Part shown: positions 17,426 through 26,460 of the stretch, piece after piece
Layout of the letters: each line of letters opens with the position of its first letter
Position numbering within the stretch: position 1 is the stretch's first letter
NCBI RefSeq assembly: GCF_008905045.1
Contig: NZ_VWMY01000017.1
Span: forward strand, 123,727-187,726
Length of the DNA: 64,000 nucleotides
Reading direction: 5' to 3'
DNA from: Streptomyces albicerus
GTDB lineage: Bacteria; Actinomycetota; Actinomycetes; Streptomycetales; Streptomycetaceae
Program-made: the position numbers and the translations under genes
Notes under the pieces: model-generated
Told to the model about the DNA's origin: nothing
Database searches by the model: none
What the model saw: only the letters and a program-made list of their open reading frames with translations

Positions 17426-18544
17426 TCAGCCCTCCGAGGGGGCGAGGCGCTGGAGCTCCGCCTCGGTCGACTTGAGCAGGTCGTTCCAGGACGACGCGAA
17501 CTTCTCGACGCCCTCGTCCTCCAGGAGCTGGACCACGTCGTCGTACGAGATCCCGAGCTTCTCGACGGCGTCGAGCTCGGCGCGGGCCTGCTCGTACGTA
17601 CCGGCGATGGTGTTGCCGGTGATCTGTCCGTGGTCCTCGGCGGCGAACAGGGTCGCCTCCGGCATGGTGTTCACCGTGTTCGGCGCGACCAGGTCGTCGA
17701 CGTACAGGGTGTCCTTGTAGGCCTTGTCCTTGACGCCGGTCGAGGCCCACAGCGGACGCTGCTTGTTGGCCTGCGCCTTGTCGAGGGCGAGCCAGCGGTC
17801 CGAGGAGAAGACCTCCTCGTACGCCTGGTAGGCGAGCCGCGCGTTGGCGAGACCCGCCTTGCCGCGCGCGGCCTTCGCCTCGGGAGTGCCCAGGGCGTCG
17901 ATCCGCTTGTCGATCTCGGTGTCCACGCGGGACACGAAGAACGACGCCACGGAGTGGATCTTGGCGAGGTCGAGGCCGGCGGCCTTGGCCTTCTCCAGGC
18001 CCGAGAGGTAGGCGTCCATGACCTCGCGGTAGCGCTCCAGCGAGAAGATCAGCGTGACGTTGACGCTGATGCCCCGGCCGATCGTCTCGGTGATCGCGGG
18101 CAGGCCCGCCTTGGTCGCCGGGATCTTGATCAGCGTGTTCGGGCGGTCGACGAGCCAGGCCAGCTGCTTGGCCTCGGCGACGGTCGCCTTGGTGTTGTGC
18201 GCCAGGCGCGGGTCGACCTCGATCGAGACCCGGCCGTCCTGGCCCTGCGTGGCGTCGAAGACCGGACGCAGGATGTCGGCGGCGTCCCGGACGTCCGCCG
18301 TCGTGATCATGCGGACGGCCTCTTCGACGGTGACCTTGCGGGCGGCGAGGTCGGCGAGCTGCTGCTCGTACCCGTCGCCGCCGCTGATCGCCTTCTGGAA
18401 GATCGACGGGTTGGTGGTGACGCCCACGACGTGCTGCTGGTCGATCAGTTCGGCGAGGTTGCCGGACGTGATCCGCTTGCGCGACAGGTCGTCCAGCCAG
18501 ATCGCGACGCCTTCCTCGGAGAGGCGCTTGAGTGCGTCTGTCAT
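17426..18544 (-). CDS. tal: transaldolase
   Basis: Transfers dihydroxyacetone units between sugar phosphates in the non-oxidative pentose phosphate pathway. 372 residues, the long actinobacterial/cyanobacterial type. Motifs: GVTTNPSIFQKAI near the N-terminus, LIKIPATKAG with the Schiff-base lysine, and VASFFVSRVDTEIDKR. ATG 18544 has AGGAGA about 10 nt upstream. It lies 34 bp after tkt and 4 bp before zwf. Confidence 0.97.
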   Translation of the reverse strand: MTDALKRLSEEGVAIWLDDLSRKRITSGNLAELIDQQHVVGVTTNPSIFQKAISGGDGYEQQLADLAARKVTVEEAVRMITTADVRDAADILRPVFDATQGQDGRVSIEVDPRLAHNTKATVAEAKQLAWLVDRPNTLIKIPATKAGLPAITETIGRGISVNVTLIFSLERYREVMDAYLSGLEKAKAAGLDLAKIHSVASFFVSRVDTEIDKRIDALGTPEAKAARGKAGLANARLAYQAYEEVFSSDRWLALDKAQANKQRPLWASTGVKDKAYKDTLYVDDLVAPNTVNTMPEATLFAAEDHGQITGNTIAGTYEQARAELDAVEKLGISYDDVVQLLEDEGVEKFASSWNDLLKSTEAELQRLAPSEG

Positions 18545-18578
18545 GGAAAATGCATCTCCTACGTGTCGTATGTCAGCG

Positions 18579-20681
18579 TCAGCGCTGGGCTGCGGCGATC
18601 GATTCCCGGGCGGCGGAGGCGACGTTCTCGGCAGTGAAGCCGAACTCGCGGAAGAGGACCTTGCCGTCGGCCGAAGCACCGAAGTGCTCCAGGGAAACGA
18701 TGCGACCGGCGTCCCCGACGAAGCGGTGCCAGGTCAGACCGATACCGGCCTCGACCGCGACCCGAGCCTTGACGGACGGCGGCAGCACCGAGTCCCGGTA
18801 CCCCTGGTCCTGCTCCTCGAACCACTCGACGGACGGCATCGAGACCACCCGCGTCGGCACCCCGGAGGCCTGGAGCTGCTCGCGCGCCTCCACGGCGACG
18901 TGCACCTCGGAACCGGTGCCGATGAGGATGACCTCGGGCACTGCGCTCTGTCCTTCGGACCCTTCGGCCTCGAAGAGCACGTAACCGCCCTTCGCCGCAT
19001 CCTCGTTGGGCTCGTACGTCGGCACGCCCTGACGGGTCAGCGCGAGGCCGTGCGGGGCGCCCTTGCCGAAGACCTTGGTGTAGCGGCGGAGGATCTCGCG
19101 CCAGGCGATCATGGTCTCGTTGGCGTCCGCGGGGCGGACGACATTGAGGCCCGGGATGGCGCGCAGCGAGGCCAGGTGCTCGATGGGCTGGTGGGTCGGG
19201 CCGTCCTCGCCCAGACCGATGGAGTCGTGGGTCCACACGTACGTCACCGGCAGGTGCATCAGTGCGGACAGCCGGACGGCGTTGCGCATGTAGTCGGAGA
19301 ACACCAGGAAGGTGCCTCCATAGATACGGGTGTTGCCGTGCAGCGCGATGCCGTTCATCTCCGCGGCCATGGAGTGCTCGCGGATGCCGAAGTGGATCGT
19401 GCGGCCGTAGGGGTCCGCCTCCGGCAGCGGGTTGTCCGCCGGAAGGAACGACGACGTCTTGTCGATGGTCGTGTTGTTCGAGCCGGCCAGGTCGGCGGAG
19501 CCGCCCCACAGCTCGGGGATGACCGCGCCGAGCGCCTGGAGCACCTTGCCGGACGCGGCACGGGTGGCGACGCCCTTGCCCGCCTCGAAGACCGGGAGCT
19601 TCTCCTCCCAGCCGGCCGGCAGTTCACCCGCGGCGACGCGGTCGAACTCGGCCGCGCGCTCGGGGTTGTTGTTGCGCCACTCCTGGAGCCGCTTCTCCCA
19701 CTGGGCGCGGGTCTCACGGCCGCGCTCGCTCAACGCGCGGGTGTGCGCGATGACCTCGTCGGCGACCTCGAACGACTTCTCCGGGTCGAAGCCCAGCACG
19801 CGCTTCGTGGCCGCGACCTCGTCCTCGCCGAGCGCCGAGCCGTGCGCGGCCTCGGTGTTCTGCGCGTTCGGCGCCGGCCAGGCGATGATCGAACGCATCG
19901 CGATGAACGACGGCTTGTCGGTCACCTGCTTCGCGGCCTCGATCGCCGCGTACAGGGCGGCCGGGTCGAGGTCGCCGTTCTCCTTCGGCTCCACGCGCTG
20001 CACATGCCAGCCGTACGCCTCGTACCGCAGAGCCGTGTCCTCGGAGACGGCCGTCTCGGTGTCGCCCTCGATCGAGATGTGGTTGTCGTCCCACAGCAGG
20101 ATCAGGTTGCCGAGCTGCTGGTGACCGGCCATGGAGGACGCCTCGGCGGAGATGCCCTCCTGGAGGCAGCCGTCACCGGCGATGGCGTAGATGAAGTGGT
20201 CGAACGGGGAGGTGCCGGGGGCGGCCTCCGGGTCGAACAGACCGCGCTCGTAGCGGGCGGCCATCGCCATGCCCACCGCGTTGGCGACGCCCTGGCCCAG
20301 CGGGCCGGTCGTCGTCTCCACGCCGGGAGTGTGCCCGTACTCGGGGTGCCCCGGGGTCCGGGAGCCCCACGTCCGGAAGGACTTCAGATCGTCCAGCTCC
20401 AGGCCGAAGCCCGCCAGGTAGAGCTGGGTGTAGAGGGTCAAAGAAGAGTGGCCCGCGGACAGCACGAACCGGTCGCGACCGGTCCAGTCCGGGTCCGCCG
20501 GGTCGTGCCGCATCACCTTCTGAAAGAGGGTGTAGGCGGCGGGTGCCAGGCTCATCGCCGTACCCGGATGGCCGTTACCGACCTTCTGTACGGCATCGGC
20601 GGCCAGGATGCGGGCGGTGTCGACGGCCCGCTGGTCCAACTCGGTCCACTCGAGGTCTGTTGTGGTCGGCTTGGTGCTCAC
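18579..20681 (-). CDS. tkt: transketolase
   Basis: Thiamine diphosphate enzyme of the pentose phosphate pathway, 700 residues. It contains the GNGHPGTAMS segment, SAGHSS with the substrate His, the TPP motif beginning GDGCLQEGIS with LILLWDDNHISIEG, and GIREHSMAAEMNGIALHG in the pyrimidine-binding domain. Start is GTG 20681 with AGGAGC upstream. First gene of the five-gene operon, divergent from ctaB. Five intact genes in one operon would supply NADPH and pentoses. Confidence 0.97.
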   Translation of the reverse strand: MSTKPTTTDLEWTELDQRAVDTARILAADAVQKVGNGHPGTAMSLAPAAYTLFQKVMRHDPADPDWTGRDRFVLSAGHSSLTLYTQLYLAGFGLELDDLKSFRTWGSRTPGHPEYGHTPGVETTTGPLGQGVANAVGMAMAARYERGLFDPEAAPGTSPFDHFIYAIAGDGCLQEGISAEASSMAGHQQLGNLILLWDDNHISIEGDTETAVSEDTALRYEAYGWHVQRVEPKENGDLDPAALYAAIEAAKQVTDKPSFIAMRSIIAWPAPNAQNTEAAHGSALGEDEVAATKRVLGFDPEKSFEVADEVIAHTRALSERGRETRAQWEKRLQEWRNNNPERAAEFDRVAAGELPAGWEEKLPVFEAGKGVATRAASGKVLQALGAVIPELWGGSADLAGSNNTTIDKTSSFLPADNPLPEADPYGRTIHFGIREHSMAAEMNGIALHGNTRIYGGTFLVFSDYMRNAVRLSALMHLPVTYVWTHDSIGLGEDGPTHQPIEHLASLRAIPGLNVVRPADANETMIAWREILRRYTKVFGKGAPHGLALTRQGVPTYEPNEDAAKGGYVLFEAEGSEGQSAVPEVILIGTGSEVHVAVEAREQLQASGVPTRVVSMPSVEWFEEQDQGYRDSVLPPSVKARVAVEAGIGLTWHRFVGDAGRIVSLEHFGASADGKVLFREFGFTAENVASAARESIAAAQR

Positions 20682-21041
20682 CCTGGGTCAGGGCTCCTCT
20701 CCACATGTTCCACATGTCGAATGCCGGTGCACGTCGCGCCCACCGGCCGCTGTCGAGCCTACCCCCGTGGGAACGCGCAATTTTTCGAGTCATTCCAGAC
20801 TGCCGGGACTCTCCCTCTCCCGCCTCCCGACCGGCGCGTTCCGTATTCGGCAAGTGAATACGGAGCCGCTCATCCGACTGCTCAATCCGATGCCGTTCAG
20901 TCCTTCGCGGGGCCCTTTCAACACGACAGGACCCCCGCGAAGGTCGGGGTCTGGGCAACGTCTACAGTGGCGTGGTACGCGCGAGCCTTTACCGGGAGTT
21001 CACACCCGGGGCTTGCTGGGATGTCTCTGTCAGGGGTGTGC
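20682..21041. other. tkt-ctaB intergenic region
   Basis: A 360-bp divergent promoter region with no convincing ORF. Visible elements: two tandem CCACATGT units at 20701-20708 and 20710-20717 close to the tkt start; a stem-loop with perfect 11-bp arms (20902-20912 and 20933-20943); and a -10-like TACAGT at 20963-20968 for ctaB, which would leave a leader of about 70 nt. Confidence 0.5.
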
Positions 21042-21995
21042 GTGACGGCCGTTGAATCCCGTCCTGCGGGAGTAGTCGGTGGGACGAGCCAGGGTACGAA
21101 CCACCACCGGCCGTTCGGGGCCCGTGTCAAGGCGTTCGTCGCTCTCACCAAGCCGCGGATCATCGAACTGCTGCTGATCACCACCGTTCCGGTGATGTTC
21201 CTGGCGCAGCAGGGTGTGCCCGATCTGAAGCTGGTGCTCCTCACCTGCGTCGGCGGCTTCCTCTCCGCGGGCGGCGCCAACGCCCTGAACATGTACATCG
21301 ACCGGGACATCGACGCGCTCATGGCGCGCACCTCGCAGCGTCCGCTGGTCACCGGCATGGTCAGCCCGCGGGAGTGCCTCGCCTTCGGCATCACGCTCGC
21401 CGTGGTCTCCACGCTGCTGTTCGGCCTGACCGTCAACTGGCTGTCCGCCTGGCTGTCGCTGGGGGCTCTCCTCTTCTACGTCGTCGTCTACACGATGATC
21501 CTCAAGCGGCGTACCTCGCAGAACATCGTGTGGGGCGGCATCGCCGGCTGTCTGCCGGTCCTCATCGGCTGGTCCTCCGTCACCAACTCCATGTCGTGGG
21601 CGCCGGTCATCCTCTTCATGGTCATGTTCTTCTGGACGCCGCCGCACTACTGGCCGCTCTCCATGAAGGTGAAGGACGACTACGCGCGCGTGGGCGTGCC
21701 GATGCTGCCGGTCATCGCCTCCAACAAGGTCGTCGCGCGGCAGATCGTCCTCTACAGCTGGGCCATGGTCGCCGTCTCCCTGCTCCTCACGCCGCTCGGC
21801 TACACCGGCTGGTTCTACACGGTCGTCGCCGTCGTGACCGGCGGCTTCTGGCTCTGGGAGGCGCACGGGCTGCAGTCCCGCGCGAGGGATGGCGCCGTCG
21901 GCGCCAAGTTGAAGGAGATGCGGCTCTTCCACTGGTCGATTACTTACGTGTCGCTGCTTTTCGTGGCGGTAGCGGTGGACCCCTTCCTTCGCTGA
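21042..21995 (+). CDS. ctaB: protohaem IX farnesyltransferase (haem O synthase)
   Basis: Membrane prenyltransferase that converts haem B to haem O for cytochrome oxidase. 317 residues with about nine hydrophobic helices. The UbiA-type motifs NMYIDRDIDALM (N/DxxxD) and SLMK-like YWPLSMKVKDDYARVGVPM are intact. GTG 21042 (VTAVESRPAG) is chosen for the AGGGG site 5 nt upstream; GTG 21036 and ATG 21021 are in-frame alternatives. Haem A synthase lies 3.6 kb downstream on the other strand. Confidence 0.95.
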   Translation: MTAVESRPAGVVGGTSQGTNHHRPFGARVKAFVALTKPRIIELLLITTVPVMFLAQQGVPDLKLVLLTCVGGFLSAGGANALNMYIDRDIDALMARTSQRPLVTGMVSPRECLAFGITLAVVSTLLFGLTVNWLSAWLSLGALLFYVVVYTMILKRRTSQNIVWGGIAGCLPVLIGWSSVTNSMSWAPVILFMVMFFWTPPHYWPLSMKVKDDYARVGVPMLPVIASNKVVARQIVLYSWAMVAVSLLLTPLGYTGWFYTVVAVVTGGFWLWEAHGLQSRARDGAVGAKLKEMRLFHWSITYVSLLFVAVAVDPFLR

Positions 21996-22094
21996 CGCTC
22001 TGCGTACTGGGCGCCGTTGTGGGGCGGCGTGCGTGGGCAAGGCCACTTGGGCCGGGCGTCGCCAGGCGATCTACCCGTCGGTAGCATCCTGGCC

Positions 22095-22451
22095 ATGGCA
22101 GACACCCAGCAGGTTGACGAGGGCGCGAGCCCCACGCAGGACGCGAAGACGGAACGCCGCGTGGCGAAGCTCGTCAAGCAGATCTCCTCCTTCGCCCAGG
22201 CGCACGGCGGCGCCGAGGGGCAGATCGCGTACCTCGGCCAGAAGGGCGCCCGGATCGTCCTCGTCGCCGAGGACGGCACCTGGGGCGACCTCGTGGCCCC
22301 GACCTACCCCATCGCCGAACAGGCCGTGAAGAAGTCCGGCATCACCGTCCACGAGTCGTTCGACGGCGAGTTCGCGAACAAGGTCAAGACGGGCCCGTAC
22401 GAGTGGACGCGCATGGCAGGCATCCAACTGGGCGGCCCCCGCAACGCCTAA
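22095..22451 (+). CDS. conserved hypothetical protein (118 aa)
   Basis: Small soluble protein MADTQQVDEGASPTQDAKTE..., ending with a well-ordered region (ARIVLVAEDGTWGDLVAPTY, PYEWTRMAGIQLGGPRN). From memory it is a conserved Streptomyces protein found next to ctaB, with no known function. No Shine-Dalgarno site is seen. A -10-like TAGCAT at 22082-22087 ends 7 nt before ATG 22095, so the transcript may be leaderless. Confidence 0.85.
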   Translation: MADTQQVDEGASPTQDAKTERRVAKLVKQISSFAQAHGGAEGQIAYLGQKGARIVLVAEDGTWGDLVAPTYPIAEQAVKKSGITVHESFDGEFANKVKTGPYEWTRMAGIQLGGPRNA

Positions 22452-22465
22452 GGCGGGCCTCAGCT

Positions 22466-22543
22466 GCCGCGCCCCTTTAGGGGCGCGGGGCTGTGACATA
22501 TGCGGCTCCGCCGCGTGGGCGCGACCAGCCACGACGGGCCCGC
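22466..22543 (-). repeat. interspersed repeat copy (two-hairpin type)
   Basis: Contains hairpin GCGCCCC-TTTA-GGGGCGC (22469-22486) and GCGGC-TCC-GCCGC (22502-22514), then a stretch whose reverse complement reads TGCGGGCCCGTCGTGGCTGG followed by TCGCGC. The same words (TGCGGG, CGTGGCTGGTCGCGC, CCCCGCGCCCCT) recur in order at 42330-42385 on the other strand. From memory this is a high-copy intergenic repeat in Streptomyces. Confidence 0.7.
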
Positions 22544-22632
22544 ACTTTCAGAAACAACCCGAACCAACACCTGAGACCCACCTCACCCGTTAGGCCCTGT
22601 AAATGGCAGGGCCCACTCGTGGGGGAGGCCGG

Positions 22633-23739
22633 ATGATCGAAACGCCGTCGCTGGTGGACCAGTACTGCCACGGCGTGCTGCGGACGGAGCTGGGCCTCGG
22701 CACCTTCGAGGCCCACCTCGCCCGGGGCGAGGGCCCGCCCGCCGCCGGGACCACGTTCTTCGACACACAGACCGGGTTCGCTGTACGCCGCTGGTGTCCG
22801 CCCCTGCTGGGACTGGAGCCGCACTGTCCGCCCGCCCGCTATCTCGCGCGACGCCGGGAGCTCGGCGTCCTGGAGTCGGGGCGGAGGCTGCTGCGGGGCA
22901 GCGGGATCACGACGTATCTGGTCGACACCGGTCTGCCCGGCGATCTGACCGGCCCCGGCGAGATGGCCTCCACGGGGGGCGCGCACGCCCACGAGATCGT
23001 CCGCCTGGAATTGCTCGCCGAGCAGGTCGCCGACACCTCGGGGACCGTCGAGTCGTTTCTCGCCAATCTCGCAGAGTCGGTGCACGGGGCGGCCGCGAAC
23101 GCCGTGGCCTTCACATCGGTGGCGGGCGTACGACACGGGTTGGCGCTCGCGCCGGAGCCGCCCGGACCGGGAGAGGTGCGGGGCGCGGCGGGCCGGTGGC
23201 TGGCGGGCCGCAGGGTGGGCGGGGCGCTGAGCGATCCGGTCCTGCTCAGACACCTGCTGTGGATCGCGGTCGCCTCCGGCCTGCCGCTCCAACTCCACGC
23301 GGGGCTCGGCGAACCCGGCCTGCGCATCGACCGTACCGACCCCGTCCTGCTCACCGACTTCGCCCGTGCCACGGCCGGCCTCGGCACCGATCTGGTTCTG
23401 CTGCACGGCTATCCGTACCACCGTCACGCGGCGCATCTCGCCGGGGTCTTCCCGCATGTGTACGCCGACCTGGGCGCGGCGCTCGTGCGTACGGGGGCCC
23501 GGGCGGCGGCCGTGCTCTCGGAGATCCTGGAGCTGGCCCCCTTCGGCAAGCTCATCTTCTCCAGCGGCGCACAGGGCCTGCCCGAACTCCATGTGGTCGG
23601 AGCACGTCTCTTCCGCGACGCGCTCGCCCGGGTGCTGGGCACCTGGGTCGCCGAGGGCGCCTGGTCGTTGGCCGACGCGCAGCGGGTGGCGGGGCTCATC
23701 GCCGCGGGGAACGCGCGCCGGGTGTACGGGGTGGAGTGA
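22633..23739 (+). CDS. amidohydrolase-like (TIM-barrel) family protein
   Basis: 368-residue protein of the amidohydrolase_2/FluG-type metal-dependent hydrolase superfamily. Features: VDQYCHGVLR at the N-terminus where the family has HxH, TTYLVDTG, GLPLQLHAGLGEPGL in the middle with a conserved His, LVLLHGYPYHRHAAHLAGVFPHVYADLG, and IFSSGAQGLPELHVVGARLFR in place of the usual YxTD end motif. The first metal HxH is only partly conserved, so catalysis is uncertain. ATG 22633 has GGAGG 4 nt upstream. Substrate unknown. Confidence 0.8.
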   Translation: MIETPSLVDQYCHGVLRTELGLGTFEAHLARGEGPPAAGTTFFDTQTGFAVRRWCPPLLGLEPHCPPARYLARRRELGVLESGRRLLRGSGITTYLVDTGLPGDLTGPGEMASTGGAHAHEIVRLELLAEQVADTSGTVESFLANLAESVHGAAANAVAFTSVAGVRHGLALAPEPPGPGEVRGAAGRWLAGRRVGGALSDPVLLRHLLWIAVASGLPLQLHAGLGEPGLRIDRTDPVLLTDFARATAGLGTDLVLLHGYPYHRHAAHLAGVFPHVYADLGAALVRTGARAAAVLSEILELAPFGKLIFSSGAQGLPELHVVGARLFRDALARVLGTWVAEGAWSLADAQRVAGLIAAGNARRVYGVE

Positions 23740-23757
23740 GGTGTCCAGACTGGACGG

Positions 23758-24528
23758 ATGGCAGACAGAGACGATCACGCGACCGCCCGGTTACTCGACC
23801 GCTTCCTCGCCGGGCTGAAAGAGCTGCGGCCGGCCGCAGCGTGGGCCCACGGATCGCTCGCCGGGGGCGACTACCAGGAGGGCCGCAGCGACCTCGACCT
23901 GATCGCGGTCCTGGACGACCCGATCACGGCGAGGACCGTCTGGCGGGTGGCGCGACTGCACGCCCGCCTGCGTGCCGAGCCGCTCGCCGCCCACCTGCAC
24001 TGCAGCTACCTGACGCCCCGGACGGCGGCGGGCACGGAGTGGCGCCACCTCACCTGGGCGCACGAGCAGCTGTTCAAGAGGCCCGTCACGCCGGTGACCA
24101 GGCGCGAGCTGCACACCTTCGGTCTGGTCCTGCACGGCGAGTCCCCCGAGGACCTGCTGCCGCCGGTGTCGGACCGTGAACTCGCCGAGTTCGTCGTGCG
24201 CGACCAGCGGGACTTCTGGCGGCGGGAGGTCGACCGCGTCAGCAACTGGACACAGGACGTCTGGGTGGACCTGGGGCTCGTCACGTACGCCCGTGCCGCG
24301 GTCACCCTGAAGGATGGCCGCCTGATATCCAAGCGGGAGGCCCTGGGCCTGCTGCCGGGACTCGGCGCGCCCGTCGAGGTGGTCGAGGACATACGGCGAC
24401 GGCGGTACGAGGACCCCGCGCCGCCCACCGCGGAGCCGCCCACCGCGGAGTGGACGGCACGCAGGGCCGAGCTGACGCGGACCTACCTCGGCCCCGCGAT
24501 GGACGATCTCGTGGCTGCCTACGGATGA
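23758..24528 (+). CDS. nucleotidyltransferase domain protein (aminoglycoside adenylyltransferase-like)
   Basis: 256 residues. The N-terminal Pol-beta-type nucleotidyltransferase motif is AHGSLAGGDYQEGRSDLDLI (GS...D-x-D). The helical C-terminal half resembles DUF4111/AadA-type proteins (FWRREVDRVSNWTQDVW, LVTYARAAVTLKDGRLISKR). It may modify a small molecule. A resistance role is possible but not shown by the sequence. It follows the amidohydrolase-like gene after 18 bp. Confidence 0.8.
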   Translation: MADRDDHATARLLDRFLAGLKELRPAAAWAHGSLAGGDYQEGRSDLDLIAVLDDPITARTVWRVARLHARLRAEPLAAHLHCSYLTPRTAAGTEWRHLTWAHEQLFKRPVTPVTRRELHTFGLVLHGESPEDLLPPVSDRELAEFVVRDQRDFWRREVDRVSNWTQDVWVDLGLVTYARAAVTLKDGRLISKREALGLLPGLGAPVEVVEDIRRRRYEDPAPPTAEPPTAEWTARRAELTRTYLGPAMDDLVAAYG

Positions 24529-24560
24529 CTTACGGCCGCCTGTGAATGGCTTACGAACGA

Positions 24561-24622
24561 CTCACGCGCGCGTGAAGGTTGATTCCGTTGGCTCACGCGC
24601 GCGTGAGTGCCGATTCCGTCGA
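24561..24622. repeat. 31-bp tandem duplication at the ctaA 3' end
   Basis: Two 31-bp units (24561-24591 and 24592-24622), each starting with the palindrome CTCACGCGCGCGTGA and containing GATTCCGT; about 25 of 31 positions match. The second unit contains the ctaA stop codon, the first lies just outside it. Confidence 0.75.
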
Positions 24623-25600
24623 CTGTCCCGGCAGTTCCGTCACGGCCTCCGGCCGTTCCCGCAGTGCCAGCAGGACGCGGAGCGTGGCGATCCACACCAG
24701 GCAGGAGCCGAACATGTGGAGGCCGACCAGGACCTCCGGAAGGTCGGTGAAGTACTGGACGTACCCGATGGCGCCCTGTCCGAGGAGCACCAGGAAGAGG
24801 TCGCGGGTGCGGTGCAGGGGGCCCTTGGGGGCGTCGACGGCCCGTAGGACGAACCACAGGGCGAAGGTCAGCGTCACCACGACCCAGGCCAGGACGGCAT
24901 GCAGCTTGGTGATGTTCTCCCAGTTCAGCGGGATGCGCTCGACCTCGCTCGAGTCGCCGGCGTGCGGGCCCGAGCCGGTGACGACCGTGCCCACCGCGAT
25001 CAGCAGGACGGTCACGGCGACCAGGACCCACACAAGCTGCTGCACCGACTTGCCGACCAGCGGACGCGCGACGTCGTCGCCCTCGCGGGTGCGCTGCCAC
25101 ATCACCGTGGCGACGGCGATCAGCGCGGTGGAGAGGAGGAAGTGGGCGGCGACCGTATACGGGTTGAGGCCGACGAGCACGACGATGCCGCCGAGGACCG
25201 CGTTGCCCATGACGACCCAGAACTGCGCCCAGCCGAGCCGCGTGAGGCTGCGCCGGAACGGCTTCTGCGAGCGTGCGGCGATGATCGCCCAGCCGACCGC
25301 GGCGGACAGCGCGTACGTCAGCATGCGGTTGCCGAACTCGATGATCCCGTGCACGCCCATCTCGCTCGTGGTGGTGAGCGAGTCGTCGGTGCACTTGGGC
25401 CAGGTCGGGCAGCCGAGGCCCGAGCCGGTCAGCCGGACGGCACCACCGGTGACCACGATCAGCACCGCCATGACGAGTGCGGCGAGTGCGGCTCGCTGGA
25501 CCGTCCGGGGTGACGGGGTCCAGCGTTCGGCGATGAAGGCGAGCGGGTTGCGCACGGCTTGAGCGGCATCGGCTCGGGTCACGTTTGGCACGGTCTCCAT
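24593..25600 (-). CDS. ctaA: haem A synthase
   Basis: COX15/CtaA family membrane enzyme that oxidises haem O to haem A. 335 residues from ATG 25600 (METVPNVTRADAAQAVRNP); GTG 25621 is an in-frame alternative and neither has a clear ribosome site. About eight hydrophobic helices. Conserved haem-ligand His regions are seen in EMGVHGIIEFGNRMLTYALS, TVAAHFLLSTALI, NITKLHAVLAWV and LVGLHMFGSCLVW, and a cysteine pair in GLGCPTWPKCTDD. Works after CtaB in the same pathway. Confidence 0.95.
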   Translation of the reverse strand: METVPNVTRADAAQAVRNPLAFIAERWTPSPRTVQRAALAALVMAVLIVVTGGAVRLTGSGLGCPTWPKCTDDSLTTTSEMGVHGIIEFGNRMLTYALSAAVGWAIIAARSQKPFRRSLTRLGWAQFWVVMGNAVLGGIVVLVGLNPYTVAAHFLLSTALIAVATVMWQRTREGDDVARPLVGKSVQQLVWVLVAVTVLLIAVGTVVTGSGPHAGDSSEVERIPLNWENITKLHAVLAWVVVTLTFALWFVLRAVDAPKGPLHRTRDLFLVLLGQGAIGYVQYFTDLPEVLVGLHMFGSCLVWIATLRVLLALRERPEAVTELPGQSTESALTRA

Positions 25601-25665
25601 CGTAGGGGGCCGCTTGTGCACGCTTTCACGAGGGCCCTGCTAGCCGCTTCCCCGCCGCTCACGCG

Positions 25666-26460
25666 TCACTCCCAGCGGAAGAACTTCCCGGCGGCGGCCA
25701 GACCCACGACCGCCCATACGGAGAGGATCCCGAGGTCGCCCCACGGCATCCCGGCCCCGTGCTGGAGCACGTCCCGCAGACCGTCCGAGAGGGCCGCGAT
25801 CGGCAGCAGGCCGAGCAGGTCCTGTGCCGCGTCCGGGAACTTGTCCAGCGGCACGATCACCCCGCCGCCGACGAGCAGCAGCAGGAAGACCAGGTTCGCG
25901 GCGGCCAGCGTGGCCTCCGCCTTCAGGGTGCCCGCCATCAGCAGACCGAGGCCCGAGAACGCGGCCGTGCCGAGGACCAGGAGCAGCAGCACGGCGAGAG
26001 GATTGCCCTCCGGTGACCAGCCCAGCGCGAGGGCGATCACCGTCACGAGGATCACCTGGAGAATCTCGGTGACCAGGACGGAGAGCGTCTTGGCCGTCAT
26101 CAGCCCCCAGCGCGGCAGCGGCGAGGCGGCGAGCCGCTTCAGCACGCCGTACCGCCGCTCGAAGCCCGTCGCGATCGCCTGGCCCGTGAAGGCCGTCGAC
26201 ATCACGGCGAGCGCGAGAATGCCGGGCGCCAGGAAGTCGACCGCCTCGCCCTCGCCCGTGTCGACGATGTCCACCGCGCTGAACAGCACCAGCAGCAGCG
26301 TCGGGATGATGACCGTCAGGAGCAGCTGCTCGCCGTTGCGCAGCAGCATCTTCGTCTCGAGCGCGGCCTGCGCCGCGATCATGCGGGGGAGCGGGGCGGC
26401 TCCCGGCCTCGGCGTGTACGTGCCCTCGCCCGTGGCCCGGGCGTCCGTTCCCGCGGTCAT
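25666..26460 (-). CDS. ABC-2 type transporter permease
   Basis: 264-residue membrane protein with six helices and the ABC-2 membrane family layout (LLRNGEQLLLTVIIPTLLLV, AFTGQAIATGFERRYGVLKRLAASPLPRW, VFLLLLVGGGVIVPLDKFP). It overlaps the ATPase gene by 4 bp and forms a DrrAB-like exporter with it. It lies 65 bp upstream of ctaA in the same direction. Substrate unknown; the conserved position next to ctaA suggests an envelope or haem-linked role, but this is inference. Confidence 0.92.
   Translation of the reverse strand: MTAGTDARATGEGTYTPRPGAAPLPRMIAAQAALETKMLLRNGEQLLLTVIIPTLLLVLFSAVDIVDTGEGEAVDFLAPGILALAVMSTAFTGQAIATGFERRYGVLKRLAASPLPRWGLMTAKTLSVLVTEILQVILVTVIALALGWSPEGNPLAVLLLLVLGTAAFSGLGLLMAGTLKAEATLAAANLVFLLLLVGGGVIVPLDKFPDAAQDLLGLLPIAALSDGLRDVLQHGAGMPWGDLGILSVWAVVGLAAAGKFFRWE

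Noticed and set aside
18054..21041. Long plus-strand extension upstream of ctaB
   Set aside because: The frame runs open through antisense of tal and tkt only because of high GC; conserved CtaB sequence begins near 21042.
22095..24528. Toxin-antitoxin pair from the nucleotidyltransferase and neighbours
   Set aside because: The nucleotidyltransferase is 256 residues with an AadA/DUF4111-like C-terminus and lacks the short MNT/HEPN arrangement.
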